DNA from: Clostridia bacterium | Lineage (GTDB): Bacteria; Bacillota_A; Clostridia; Oscillospirales; CAG-382 | Assembly: GCA_017517985.1 (NCBI GenBank) | Contig: JAFWWX010000369.1 | Span: forward strand, 1-20,376 | Length of the DNA: 20,376 bases | Reading direction: 5' to 3' | Shown: piece by piece, positions 1 through 6,742 of the stretch | Numbering within the stretch: the first letter of the stretch is position 1 | Layout of the letters: each line of letters starts with the position of its first letter | Program-made: the position numbers and the translations under genes | The notes under the pieces: generated by a model | Databases searched by the model: none | Seen by the model: the letters and a program-made list of their open reading frames with translations, nothing else | Told to the model about the DNA's origin: nothing

Positions 1-161
1 GCTACAAAACGGTAACGGATATAAAAGAGGCAAAAGCATCTGCAAAGGGCAAAAACACAATAGACCTCTCATCCTTTGATGAGGCAATCCCTGCGGATAA
101 AGCGGTAAATTCCGAAAACAAGGCAGGAATGAATCTTGATGATTTTTTTGAGAATAACTGA
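1..161 (+). CDS. C-terminal end of an unidentified protein (partial, 5' end outside window)
   Basis: An open frame enters from the left edge (codons in phase with position 3) and stops with TGA at 159-161, giving about 52 residues. They are polar, rich in Lys, Asp, Glu and Asn, and end in LDDFFENN, as expected of a flexible C-terminal tail. Codon use resembles the downstream genes. No motif is visible. The next gene starts 45 nt later on the same strand and is a YhaN/SbcC-type ATPase. The partner of such ATPases is normally a YhaO/SbcD metallophosphoesterase encoded just upstream, so this could be its tail, but that is inferred from position only. Confidence 0.55.
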   Translation, partial: YKTVTDIKEAKASAKGKNTIDLSSFDEAIPADKAVNSENKAGMNLDDFFENN

Positions 162-206
162 ACATAAAGCACATATTGTTTTCGAAAATGAGGGCAAAAA
201 CTACTT

Positions 207-2420
207 ATGAAAATAAAATCCTGTGAAATAAAGAATTTTGGAAAGTTTTGCGATAAGACAGTAGATTTTGACGATAAAATAACTGTTATCAAGGGTAGAA
301 ACGAGTCCGGCAAAAGCACGCTTTCCGCCTTTATAAAATATGTCCTTTACGGATTTTCCGGCAAAGGCAGAGATGAAAGAAACAACGAAAAACTGAAATA
401 TACTCCGTGGAACGGACTTAAATGCTCCGGCGCTGTTATACTTGAAGACGGCAGCCATGACCTTTACAGAGTGGAAAGAAGCTCTGATGGGAAATCCTCA
501 AAGGGAAAAATACTCAACTCTCTAGGAACAGAATGTTTTGAGGGGCAGGATGCCGGAGAGGCATTTTTTGGCATTGACGCTTCGGCGTTTGCGAAGAGCT
601 CTTTTGTGGGGCAGAATGACATTGAACCGAACGACATAAAGGACCTTGGAGGTAGCCTTGAAAAGCTTTTGCTCAAGGGCGAGAGCGATGATGCGGACTT
701 TGATAAAGCGATAAAAACTCTGGGCGCAGAAAAGAATAAGCTTTACAATAAAATGCGAAGCACAGGGAAGATTTTTGAGCTTGAAGAGAAAATATTTGAG
801 CTTAAAAAGCAAAGAATGTCCCAATCGGAAAATATAAAAAAGCTTAATGCTTCAGAATTTGCTCTGTCCGAAACAGAAAAAAATCTTTCACAGACAAATT
901 CCCATCTCGAAGGTCTTTATGCCGAGGCTGAAAACATAGAGGCTTACAGGGCTTGTGTGCTTCTTGAAAAAATTGAAGAAGCTCAGGCGAAATACCGTGA
1001 TTCCGAAGAAGAATATCTTGCTGTGAAGAAAGCTGTGTCAAGAAACGGCTTTGTACCTGACAGACAGTATCTTGATAAGGTGTCGGCGCTGTATTCCGAC
1101 TGCCGTATAGCAATGCCGGAATATATTTCCGCCGAAAGAGAGCTTGAAACAGCACACCTTGAATACAAGTCTCAAACAGATAGAATTCACGAGGGGAACA
1201 AATTCGATTCCGGCATTGATGCCGATGATTCGGTTGTGAAAAGTGTAGTTCATAAAGCAGAAAAAACAATGTCTGATATAAAGAGGTTTAAAACACTTGC
1301 AATTGTTTTTCTGTGTCTTGTTGTTACAATTCCTGTGTCTGTAATAATGTTTGTGCTATCGTCAAAAAAGAAAAAGCAGTTATCGGAATTACTGTCGGAG
1401 TATGGATTTGCCACTATATCCGGACTTGAGAAATTCAGCGTGCTTTATGACAGTATTTATCCAATACTTTCAAAGAGTCGTGAGGATATAGCAAAAGCAG
1501 AAAAACTGCTTGAAGAAAAGAAAAAAAGATGTATGTCGGTAAGATTACAGCTTAATGATTTGCTTTCGGATATAGGCTATTTCCCGGATTCCGAAAATAC
1601 ACATATGTATTTTGAGGATGTGGGTGAAAGATTGATTCCGGAGCTTCGTATAGATGTTGACAAGCTTGAGAAAAGCTTTGCCGGATATTCAGGAAGTAAA
1701 AGCTCATACGAAGCGCTTATTTCGGTTAGCGATATTGAAAATCTCCGTTTTCTTGCATCAAAAAAAGGCAGTGAACCTCCAAAACGTGCAAAGGAAGAGG
1801 TTGACAGAGCCATCAAATATGACGAGGGTGCAAAAGCACTTTTGTCAAGAAAGTATTCGGAACTTGAGAGGGATGTTGCGAGACTGAGCGCAGTAGTTGC
1901 CGACCCTGCAGAGCTAGAAGATGAAATCTGCCGGCTTGAAGTTGAACTTCGCGAAGCGAAACTTCACACTGATGCAATTGAACTTGCAATTGAGCTTATA
2001 GAGAAAGCGAGAGAGGATGTAAGGGGAAATGTATTTCCGGAAATATCCGAAAGAGCAGGAGAGCTGTTTTCAAAGTTTTCCGGTGGAAAATACAGAGGAC
2101 TATTCTTTGACAAGGATTTTACTTTAAAGGTTCTTGAAAAGAACGATACGGAAACAAGAAAAATAGGCTACCTCAGCTCCGGTGCAATCGACACGGCATA
2201 TATAGCTTTGCGAGTTGCTCTTGCCGAATATATGTGTAAGGATAAGCCGATACTTGTTTTTGATGATTCTTTTGCAAAAATTGATGATGAACGACTATCT
2301 GTAATCCTTGAAACACTTGAAAAACTGTCGGAGGAATATCAGGTAGTGATACTGTCCTGTCACGCAAGAGAGGCGGAGATGCTTCGCAGAAGATGCAGAG
2401 TTGTAAGTATTGATGAATAA
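207..2420 (+). CDS. YhaN/SbcC-type AAA (ABC-class) ATPase with internal membrane segment
   Basis: A 737-residue ATPase of the Rad50/SbcC/RecF superfamily. The N-terminus has the characteristic start (IKNFGKF) and a Walker A GRNESGKST at residues 30-38. Long charged, heptad-like coiled coil runs from about 185 to 620. The C-terminal half-site carries an LSSG signature at 656-659 and Walker B ILVFDDS at 682-688. A hydrophobic stretch at about 363-386, followed by KKKK, looks like a transmembrane segment in mid coiled coil. YhaN proteins of Firmicutes also have membrane segments at this place, so I prefer YhaN to soluble SbcC. Family members act with a YhaO/SbcD-like nuclease on DNA ends. At 737 residues it is shorter than B. 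subtilis YhaN (about 960). The ATG at 207 has a GAGGG ribosome binding site at 190-194. It probably forms an operon with the preceding partial gene. Confidence 0.85.
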   Translation: MKIKSCEIKNFGKFCDKTVDFDDKITVIKGRNESGKSTLSAFIKYVLYGFSGKGRDERNNEKLKYTPWNGLKCSGAVILEDGSHDLYRVERSSDGKSSKGKILNSLGTECFEGQDAGEAFFGIDASAFAKSSFVGQNDIEPNDIKDLGGSLEKLLLKGESDDADFDKAIKTLGAEKNKLYNKMRSTGKIFELEEKIFELKKQRMSQSENIKKLNASEFALSETEKNLSQTNSHLEGLYAEAENIEAYRACVLLEKIEEAQAKYRDSEEEYLAVKKAVSRNGFVPDRQYLDKVSALYSDCRIAMPEYISAERELETAHLEYKSQTDRIHEGNKFDSGIDADDSVVKSVVHKAEKTMSDIKRFKTLAIVFLCLVVTIPVSVIMFVLSSKKKKQLSELLSEYGFATISGLEKFSVLYDSIYPILSKSREDIAKAEKLLEEKKKRCMSVRLQLNDLLSDIGYFPDSENTHMYFEDVGERLIPELRIDVDKLEKSFAGYSGSKSSYEALISVSDIENLRFLASKKGSEPPKRAKEEVDRAIKYDEGAKALLSRKYSELERDVARLSAVVADPAELEDEICRLEVELREAKLHTDAIELAIELIEKAREDVRGNVFPEISERAGELFSKFSGGKYRGLFFDKDFTLKVLEKNDTETRKIGYLSSGAIDTAYIALRVALAEYMCKDKPILVFDDSFAKIDDERLSVILETLEKLSEEYQVVILSCHAREAEMLRRRCRVVSIDE

Positions 2421-2501
2421 CAGGTGAAATAAAAAGTATCCTTGACGGTTGTCACCCCAAAATATGTGGAAATTTTTTCAGTATACTTTTTGCAATTTCC
2501 G

Positions 2502-2514
2502 TATAATATATAAT
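2502..2514 (+). promoter_or_regulatory. Possible -10 elements for the small cysteine-containing gene
   Basis: Two overlapping-register TATAAT hexamers (2502-2507 and 2509-2514) lie 36-48 nt before the GTG start at 2550, in an AT-rich stretch between the YhaN-like gene and the small gene. No convincing -35 stands 16-18 nt upstream of either, so this is a tentative promoter. A start site near 2515-2521 would give a leader of about 30 nt. Confidence 0.4.
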
Positions 2515-2549
2515 ATATGCCAATTATTTTATTATGCGGAGGTGCCGGC

Positions 2550-2732
2550 GTGAAAAAGGGAACAAATCATAAATACCGTGAAATAATAGAACGATACTGC
2601 AATATTATAGATGCAAATGCCGCAATCGTAAGAACTGACTGTGACAAGGATATTACTTACGAATGTCTGTCAAGAGCAGAATGTGAAAAGAAATTCGGCG
2701 GATGTAAGAATACAAAATACGGAAATATGTAA
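2550..2732 (+). CDS. Small cysteine-containing hypothetical protein (60 aa)
   Basis: I do not recognise this protein. The GTG at 2550 is chosen because a strong GGAGGT ribosome binding site (2538-2543) sits 6 nt upstream. An in-frame ATG at 2517 lies inside the AT-rich -10-like region and has no ribosome binding site. The product is 60 residues, starts MKKGTNHKYREI, and has five cysteines at 17, 31, 39, 45 and 52. The spacing 31-39-45-52 could bind a metal but matches no named motif I know. There is no signal peptide or membrane segment, so it is probably cytoplasmic. The gene is flanked by candidate -10 elements and a hairpin terminator, so it may be an independent unit. Strong translation signals and normal codon use argue that it is real. 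Confidence 0.65.
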   Translation: MKKGTNHKYREIIERYCNIIDANAAIVRTDCDKDITYECLSRAECEKKFGGCKNTKYGNM

Positions 2733-2737
2733 AAAGG

Positions 2738-2774
2738 AACTGTGCACCTTGATTGGATGCACAGCTCTTTTTTG
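2738..2774. terminator. Bidirectional intrinsic terminator
   Basis: The stem CTGTGCA (2740-2746) pairs with TGCACAG (2758-2764) and is followed on the plus strand by CTC and six T (2768-2773). On the minus strand the same hairpin is followed by CC and a run of T (complement of 2731-2735). It lies between the small gene (plus) and thiT (minus), which converge, so it probably ends both transcripts. Confidence 0.8.
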
Positions 2775-2792
2775 TATTAAGACTAATGACAA

Positions 2793-3338
2793 TTAATGTT
2801 TTAATTTAAATTTGTCAAGGATAAGTACTGCTCCGATACAGGTGAAAATCATTTCGGGAAGCATATAGGCACCGTTATAGAGAAGCGAGTAGATGTAAGG
2901 GTTATTGAAGCCTGCGTCAAGTGCAGAGGAACTCCAGATTGTGACCCCGGAAATATAGTGACACAGAAATCTTAGAACACAGGCAAGCACAATGCCACTT
3001 ACCTGACGTTTAATGCCTCCGTTACCAAAGATTCCTGAAAGTCCCAAAACAGTAAATGCAATAATATAGTCAAACAGGAAGCATATAATCAATACCATAG
3101 GAGTAAGTCCCCAGCCGACAGCACCGGAAACAAGTGCCTGAAGACCGGAATATACAAAGCCTGCTCCCAGCCCCCATTTTACTCCGTGACGCAGGGAAAT
3201 AAGACATATCGGGAGCATTGAAAAAAGAGTGATAGAGCCGCCGAAAGGCATTTCCCAAATTTTTATAAGACTCAGCACGAATGCAAGTGAAACCATCACA
3301 GCACATTCAACAAGAATAGATAAATTTTTGTTTTTCAT
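2793..3338 (-). CDS. thiT: ThiT, thiamine-binding S component of an ECF transporter
   Basis: A 181-residue integral membrane protein with about six hydrophobic segments. It carries the ThiT pattern: WEMPFGGSITL near residues 28-38, an Arg/His-Gly-Trp-Gly segment at 50-58, RFLCHYISGVTIW at 123-135 and NGAYMLPE at 155-162. S components of this family bind thiamine and dock on a shared EcfA/A'/T energising module, which is not encoded here. The ATG at 3336-3338 (minus) follows an AAGGTGG ribosome binding site at 3345-3351. A longer in-frame start at 3377 would fall inside the leader terminator hairpin and is rejected. Regulation is visible: a TPP riboswitch and an intrinsic terminator lie in the leader, so thiamine pyrophosphate should repress the gene. 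Confidence 0.93.
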   Translation of the reverse strand: MKNKNLSILVECAVMVSLAFVLSLIKIWEMPFGGSITLFSMLPICLISLRHGVKWGLGAGFVYSGLQALVSGAVGWGLTPMVLIICFLFDYIIAFTVLGLSGIFGNGGIKRQVSGIVLACVLRFLCHYISGVTIWSSSALDAGFNNPYIYSLLYNGAYMLPEMIFTCIGAVLILDKFKLKH

Positions 3339-3361
3339 AAATAACCACCTTAAAATGTAAA

Positions 3362-3393
3362 ATAAAAAACCGCACACTTAATATCGGTGCGGT
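3362..3393 (-). terminator. Riboswitch-controlled intrinsic terminator in the thiT leader
   Basis: On the minus strand ACCGCAC (complement of 3387-3393) pairs with GTGCGGT (complement of 3369-3375), followed by six U (complement of 3363-3368). It lies about 30 nt downstream of the TPP aptamer and about 25 nt upstream of the thiT start. It is the likely expression platform, with ligand-bound aptamer favouring termination. Confidence 0.85.
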
Positions 3394-3419
3394 AAAAATA
3401 CATTTTTATTACAAAATAA

Positions 3420-3506
3420 TTCTTCCTACGCCGGTATTATCCGAACAGGTTAAAAGGGTTCGGAAATATATTCCGTCTCAGCCGAGAAGTCTCAGCACCC
3501 CTGAAT
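3420..3506 (-). ncRNA. TPP riboswitch (THI element)
   Basis: Read on the minus strand, the conserved THI-box blocks appear in order: AGGGGTGC (3494-3501 complement), CTGAGA (3473-3482 region), ACCCTTTTAACCTG, then TTCGGATAAT and CCGGCGTAGGAAG ending near 3422. These match the pyrimidine-sensing CUGAGA and pyrophosphate-sensing GGAUAAU..GCGUAGGGA cores of TPP aptamers. Location ahead of thiT fits a thiamine-uptake gene. Confidence 0.95.
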
Positions 3507-3582
3507 ATTAAGTATGGCGGTATTGTATCTCTGTGTGTCGACCCACAGATTCTGCATATGCGGTAAACATTTACCACAGATA

Positions 3583-3611
3583 ATTATATTATCGTTGAAG
3601 TTGTAATTCAA
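3583..3611 (-). promoter_or_regulatory. Sigma-A promoter of thiT
   Basis: On the minus strand TTGAAT (3606-3611) and TATAAT (3583-3588) are separated by exactly 17 nt. Transcription would start near 3576, leaving a leader of about 240 nt that holds two hairpins, the TPP aptamer and the terminator. Confidence 0.75.
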
Positions 3612-3705
3612 GGGCGAATCGTGAATATTCTGAAAACAAATTATGTGTATAGAAGCCTATTTAAAGTATAAAATATTCTATATAGTATCAAAATGTAAGT
3701 AGTTG

Positions 3706-3734
3706 TTGACAAATCACGATAATGAGGTTATAAT
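3706..3734 (+). promoter_or_regulatory. Consensus sigma-A promoter of the MBL-fold gene
   Basis: TTGACA (3706-3711) and TATAAT (3729-3734) are both perfect and separated by 17 nt. The start site would be near 3741, about 30 nt before the ATG at 3771. Confidence 0.88.
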
Positions 3735-3770
3735 TAAAAAGTATAATTGTTAGAAAAGGCAGGTGACAGA

Positions 3771-4586
3771 ATGAGAATCAAATATTACGGGACTTCGGCT
3801 GCGGAAGGCTTTCCGGGGATATTTTGTCAGTGCAGTGCGTGCAAAAGAGCAAGAAAGCGTGGCGGCAAAAATATTCGTACCCGTTCCCAGAGTGCAATTG
3901 ACGAAAGACTTCTTATTGATATGTGTCCGGATACCTATATGCATATTATAAACTATGGTCTTGACCTAACAAAGATAAAGTCCGTGCTTATAACACATTC
4001 CCATTTTGACCACTTTGACCCTGATGTTTTTGCCTGTTTTTCCGGAGGAATGGCAAAGAGACGAACAAAGGAAAAGGTCGATGTATACGGAGGTAAAAGT
4101 GCAATAGATCGATTGTCGGATGTTGCAACGGACAGAATAAATCTGCATCTTGTGAAGGAATATACACCATTTGAAGTGAATGGCTACAGAATTATTCCCA
4201 TTCCTGCACAACACTCCTCAAGAGCATCATCCTACAATTATATAATTTCAAAGAGACGAAAAACAATTCTTTACGGACACGATACAGGTATATATACTCA
4301 GGAAATATATGATTTTATAAGAGAGAGCAAAATAAAATTTGATCTCTTGTCACTTGACTGCACATACGGTGTAAAGCATAAAGACAACTGCGACCATCAC
4401 ATGAATCTTGATGCTGTGAAAAGTGTTGTTGATAAGTTTCGAGCGATAGGTGCTGTGAAGAAAAATGCCGTTGTTATTGCAAATCATTTTACTCATTTTT
4501 GTGAAAATACTTATGACGAGCTTTGTAAAATAACAAAAGGCAGCGGTGTCACTGTCAGCTTTGACGGAATGGAAGTGGAAATATAA
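3771..4586 (+). CDS. MBL-fold metallohydrolase, PhnP-like
   Basis: A 271-residue metallo-beta-lactamase-fold enzyme. The metal-binding motif THSHFDH is at residues 75-81 (His76, His78, Asp80, His81), with further ligands likely at the GHD (around 176) and NHF (around 247) segments. Near the N-terminus GIFCQCSACKRAR places Cys19, Cys21 and Cys24 in a cluster like the structural zinc site of PhnP. PhnP is a phosphodiesterase that opens 5-phosphoribosyl 1,2-cyclic phosphate in phosphonate breakdown. No other phn gene is in the window, so the substrate is open and a general phosphodiesterase role is possible. The ATG at 3771 has AGGTG 5 nt upstream; an in-frame TTG at 3747 lacks that. It is transcribed from a consensus promoter and seems monocistronic. 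Confidence 0.85.
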   Translation: MRIKYYGTSAAEGFPGIFCQCSACKRARKRGGKNIRTRSQSAIDERLLIDMCPDTYMHIINYGLDLTKIKSVLITHSHFDHFDPDVFACFSGGMAKRRTKEKVDVYGGKSAIDRLSDVATDRINLHLVKEYTPFEVNGYRIIPIPAQHSSRASSYNYIISKRRKTILYGHDTGIYTQEIYDFIRESKIKFDLLSLDCTYGVKHKDNCDHHMNLDAVKSVVDKFRAIGAVKKNAVVIANHFTHFCENTYDELCKITKGSGVTVSFDGMEVEI

Positions 4587-4605
4587 GGCTGGTTTTGTGC
4601 AAAGT

Positions 4606-4624
4606 GATAAAAATATCTTTTTTT
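4606..4624 (+). terminator. Weak possible terminator of the MBL-fold gene
   Basis: GATA (4606-4609) can pair with TATC (4614-4617) around an AAAA loop, followed by seven T (4618-4624). The stem is only four AT-rich pairs, so termination efficiency is doubtful. It is the only candidate before the rimP promoter. Confidence 0.3.
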
Positions 4625-4635
4625 GAACCTAACTA

Positions 4636-4663
4636 TTGCATTTTTACAAATTAATGGTATAAT
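4636..4663 (+). promoter_or_regulatory. Sigma-A promoter of the rimP-nusA-infB operon
   Basis: TTGCAT (4636-4641) and TATAAT (4658-4663) are separated by 16 nt. The start site would be near 4670, about 93 nt upstream of rimP, placing a terminator hairpin inside the leader. Confidence 0.72.
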
Positions 4664-4688
4664 ATATATAGTAATATTTTTGAAGAAA

Positions 4689-4718
4689 GGAAGCGGCAGA
4701 AAAAGTCGTTTCCTTTTT
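4689..4718 (+). terminator. Leader terminator (attenuator) ahead of rimP-nusA
   Basis: GGAAGCGGC (4689-4697) pairs over nine positions, two of them G-U, with GTCGTTTCC (4705-4713) around an AGAAAAA loop, followed by five T (4714-4718). It lies downstream of the operon's -10 element and upstream of the rimP ribosome binding site. It is therefore in the operon leader rather than at the end of the upstream gene. NusA stimulates such terminators, and in B. subtilis NusA is reported to attenuate its own operon this way. Confidence 0.78.
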
Positions 4719-4762
4719 GTTATGATTAGAATGTACTAATTTCAGGAAAGGATTAAAAAGCA

Positions 4763-5251
4763 ATGGCAAAAGAAAACTCAGCAAAGAGAGCCAAAAATAT
4801 TGCGGAAAAGATTTCCGGACTGATACGCGAAGCGGTGGAAGACTGTGGCTGTACTCTTTGGGATGTCGAGCTTGTTAAGGAGGGCGCAGATTTATCTCTC
4901 GTTATAAGTATTGACAAAGAGGGAGGCGTAAGCCTTGAGGACTGCGAGATGGTTAATGATGCTGTAAACCCCATCATTGATGAGAACGACCCCATTGATG
5001 AGGGTTATTTCCTTGAAGTATCCTCGGCAGGCCTTGAAAGAGAGCTTTCAAAGCCCGAACACATAAGGGCATATATTGGAAGCCCGGTAAATGTTAAGCT
5101 TTACGCACCGATAGACGGAAGAAAGAGTTTCGAGGGTACACTCAAAGCCTATAACGAAGAAGAAAAAACAGTGACCGTACTTGAGGGTGAAAATGAAACA
5201 GTAATAGAACAGTCCAAAATTGCGGTTATGAAAAATACGGTTGAATATTAA
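4763..5251 (+). CDS. rimP: Ribosome maturation factor RimP
   Basis: A 162-residue RimP (YlxS/YhbC, DUF150) protein that binds the 30S subunit and helps assemble its head. The N-terminal alpha/beta domain includes LWDVELVKEGADLSLVISIDKEGGVSLEDCEMVN, the family's conserved core at about residues 32-66. LEVSSAGLERELSKPEHIRAYIGSPV at about 84-109 is the hallmark (usually SSPGxxRPL; here SSAGLERELS). The C-terminal SH3-like domain follows. The ATG at 4763 is preceded by GAAAGGA (about 4745). It is the first gene of the operon and is followed after 29 nt by nusA, the classical order. Confidence 0.96.
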   Translation: MAKENSAKRAKNIAEKISGLIREAVEDCGCTLWDVELVKEGADLSLVISIDKEGGVSLEDCEMVNDAVNPIIDENDPIDEGYFLEVSSAGLERELSKPEHIRAYIGSPVNVKLYAPIDGRKSFEGTLKAYNEEEKTVTVLEGENETVIEQSKIAVMKNTVEY

Positions 5252-5280
5252 TATTTATAGATTCGGAGGAAAAAAGAAAA

Positions 5281-6660
5281 ATGAACAAAGAGTTTTTCAA
5301 AGCACTTGATTTGCTTGAACGCCAGAAGGGTATTCCCAAGGAGTACATGAAGGAGAAGGTTGAAGCGGCTCTTCAGGCTGCATTCAGAAAGGAAACCGGC
5401 ACAACAAACGTAAAGGTTGTCCTTGATGATGTGAAGATGGATGTCAAGGTTTATCAGCAGCTTGCTGTAATTGACATTGAAGAAGAGGAACGCAAGGCAA
5501 AAGAAGAGTACGAAAGACGTGAAGCTGAAAAGGCAGCTCTTGCGGCAGAGCTTGCAGCTCAGGAAGATGAAGGCGAAGAAGTTGAGGAAGAGGAAGAAGA
5601 TGACGGCTTTGTATTCAACAAGGAGCTTTCCAAAAAGCCTGAAGAAAAGAAGGAAAGATATGGCTTTAGATTCAATCCGAATCTTCATATAACAGTTGAA
5701 GAAGCTCAGAAAAAGAGCAAGAGATATAAAGTTGGCGATACTTACGAAATAGAAATAAAGCCCAAGAACTTCGGAAGAATTTCCGCCCACGCAGCAAAGC
5801 AGGTTATCGTTCAGGCGATAAAGGAAGCTGAACGCGGAATGATGATTAAAGAATATGAAAGCAAGAAAGAAGAAATAGTAACAGCAGTAGTTTCAAGAAT
5901 CAACCCCATAAACGGTGATGTTACTCTTGAAATCGGTAAGAACGCAGTTGTTCTTTTCAAAAAGGAACAGATTCCCGGAGAAGAACTTCATGAGGGCGAT
6001 GTTGTAAGAGTATATGTCCTTGAGGTTAAGAAGGAAACTGAAGGTAAAGGACCTGCGGTTGTTCTTTCAAGAACTCACGCAGGATTTGTAAAGAGACTCT
6101 TTGAACTTGAAGTTCCGGAAATTCAGGACGGTACTGTAATTATCAGCTCTGTTGCGAGAGAAGCAGGCTCCAGAACAAAGATTGCTGTATATTCAAGAGA
6201 TGAAAATGTTGACGCAATCGGCTCTTGTATAGGTGCTAAGGGAATGCGTAAGAACAACATTACAAAGGAACTTGCAGGCGAAAAGATTGATATTGTAAAG
6301 TACAGCGAAGACCCTGAGGAATTTATCAAGGCTGCGCTTGCTCCGGCGCAGGTAGTATCCGTAACACTTGCGGAAGATGGCTCAAAGGCGTGCACAGTGC
6401 TTGTTGACGAAGATCAGCTTTCACTTGCAATCGGTAAAAAGGGTCAGAATGCAAGACTTGTTGCAAGACTTACCGGCTACAAGATAGACATCAAGAGTGC
6501 CGCAGATATGAGAAGAGCTGCCCTTGAGGATCTTGCTACCGGAAAAACTGAAGCTACAACCTCTTTCGGTGCTGCATTTGCACAGGCACTTGCAAGCAAG
6601 ATGGCGGTGGAAAACAATCAGGAACAGGACGAAGAAAAGACAGAGGAAGTCGAAGAATAA
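5281..6660 (+). CDS. nusA: Transcription termination/antitermination factor NusA
   Basis: A 459-residue NusA, which binds RNA polymerase and nascent RNA to modulate pausing and termination. The N-terminal domain starts MNKEFFKALDLLERQKGIPKE. An S1 domain lies at about 197-265. KH1 carries GSCIGAKG at 314-321 and KH2 AIGKKGQNARL at 383-393. The C-terminus is a short acidic tail (EEKTEEVEE), without the AR repeats of proteobacteria. The protein is nearly 90 residues longer than B. subtilis NusA, mostly from an insertion at about residues 66-135 in the N-terminal domain, rich in Glu, Lys and Ala. KH1 reads GAKGMRKNN where GPKGSR is more usual. A strong GGAGG sits about 11 nt before the ATG. The leader terminator upstream of rimP is a plausible autoregulation site. 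Confidence 0.97.
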   Translation: MNKEFFKALDLLERQKGIPKEYMKEKVEAALQAAFRKETGTTNVKVVLDDVKMDVKVYQQLAVIDIEEEERKAKEEYERREAEKAALAAELAAQEDEGEEVEEEEEDDGFVFNKELSKKPEEKKERYGFRFNPNLHITVEEAQKKSKRYKVGDTYEIEIKPKNFGRISAHAAKQVIVQAIKEAERGMMIKEYESKKEEIVTAVVSRINPINGDVTLEIGKNAVVLFKKEQIPGEELHEGDVVRVYVLEVKKETEGKGPAVVLSRTHAGFVKRLFELEVPEIQDGTVIISSVAREAGSRTKIAVYSRDENVDAIGSCIGAKGMRKNNITKELAGEKIDIVKYSEDPEEFIKAALAPAQVVSVTLAEDGSKACTVLVDEDQLSLAIGKKGQNARLVARLTGYKIDIKSAADMRRAALEDLATGKTEATTSFGAAFAQALASKMAVENNQEQDEEKTEEVEE

Positions 6661-6742
6661 TGCAGGCTGACTGCAAAAACATAAATTCAACTGTAGTGTG
6701 AAAATGGAATACCAATGAGTAACTCGGTGATTTGGAGGACTA

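Larger units (their letters stand above)
3339..3770. other. Divergent intergenic region between thiT and the MBL-fold gene
   Basis: These 432 bases hold the thiT leader on the minus strand (ribosome binding site, terminator, TPP aptamer, two upstream hairpins, promoter) and the promoter and ribosome binding site of the MBL-fold gene on the plus strand. Between the two promoters, about 3612-3705, I see only AT-rich sequence with no gene or clear structure. Confidence 0.8.

Noticed and set aside
2517..2549. ATG 2517 as the start of the small cysteine protein
   Set aside because: It sits just after the TATAAT elements without a ribosome binding site; GTG 2550 has GGAGGT at 6 nt.
3339..3377. Extended ThiT start at 3377
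   Set aside because: It would start inside the leader terminator hairpin, and the extra residues precede the real ribosome binding site.
3771..4586. WalJ/YycJ identity for the MBL-fold protein, which would complete a wal set with the YycHI-like pair
   Set aside because: The N-terminus with GTSAAEG and the CxCxxC cluster fits PhnP rather than YycJ, and it is 6 kb away in a separate unit.
5248..5790. Antisense open frame opposite rimP end and nusA
   Set aside because: Phe/Leu-rich translation produced by the Glu/Lys-rich sense strand; no start signals.
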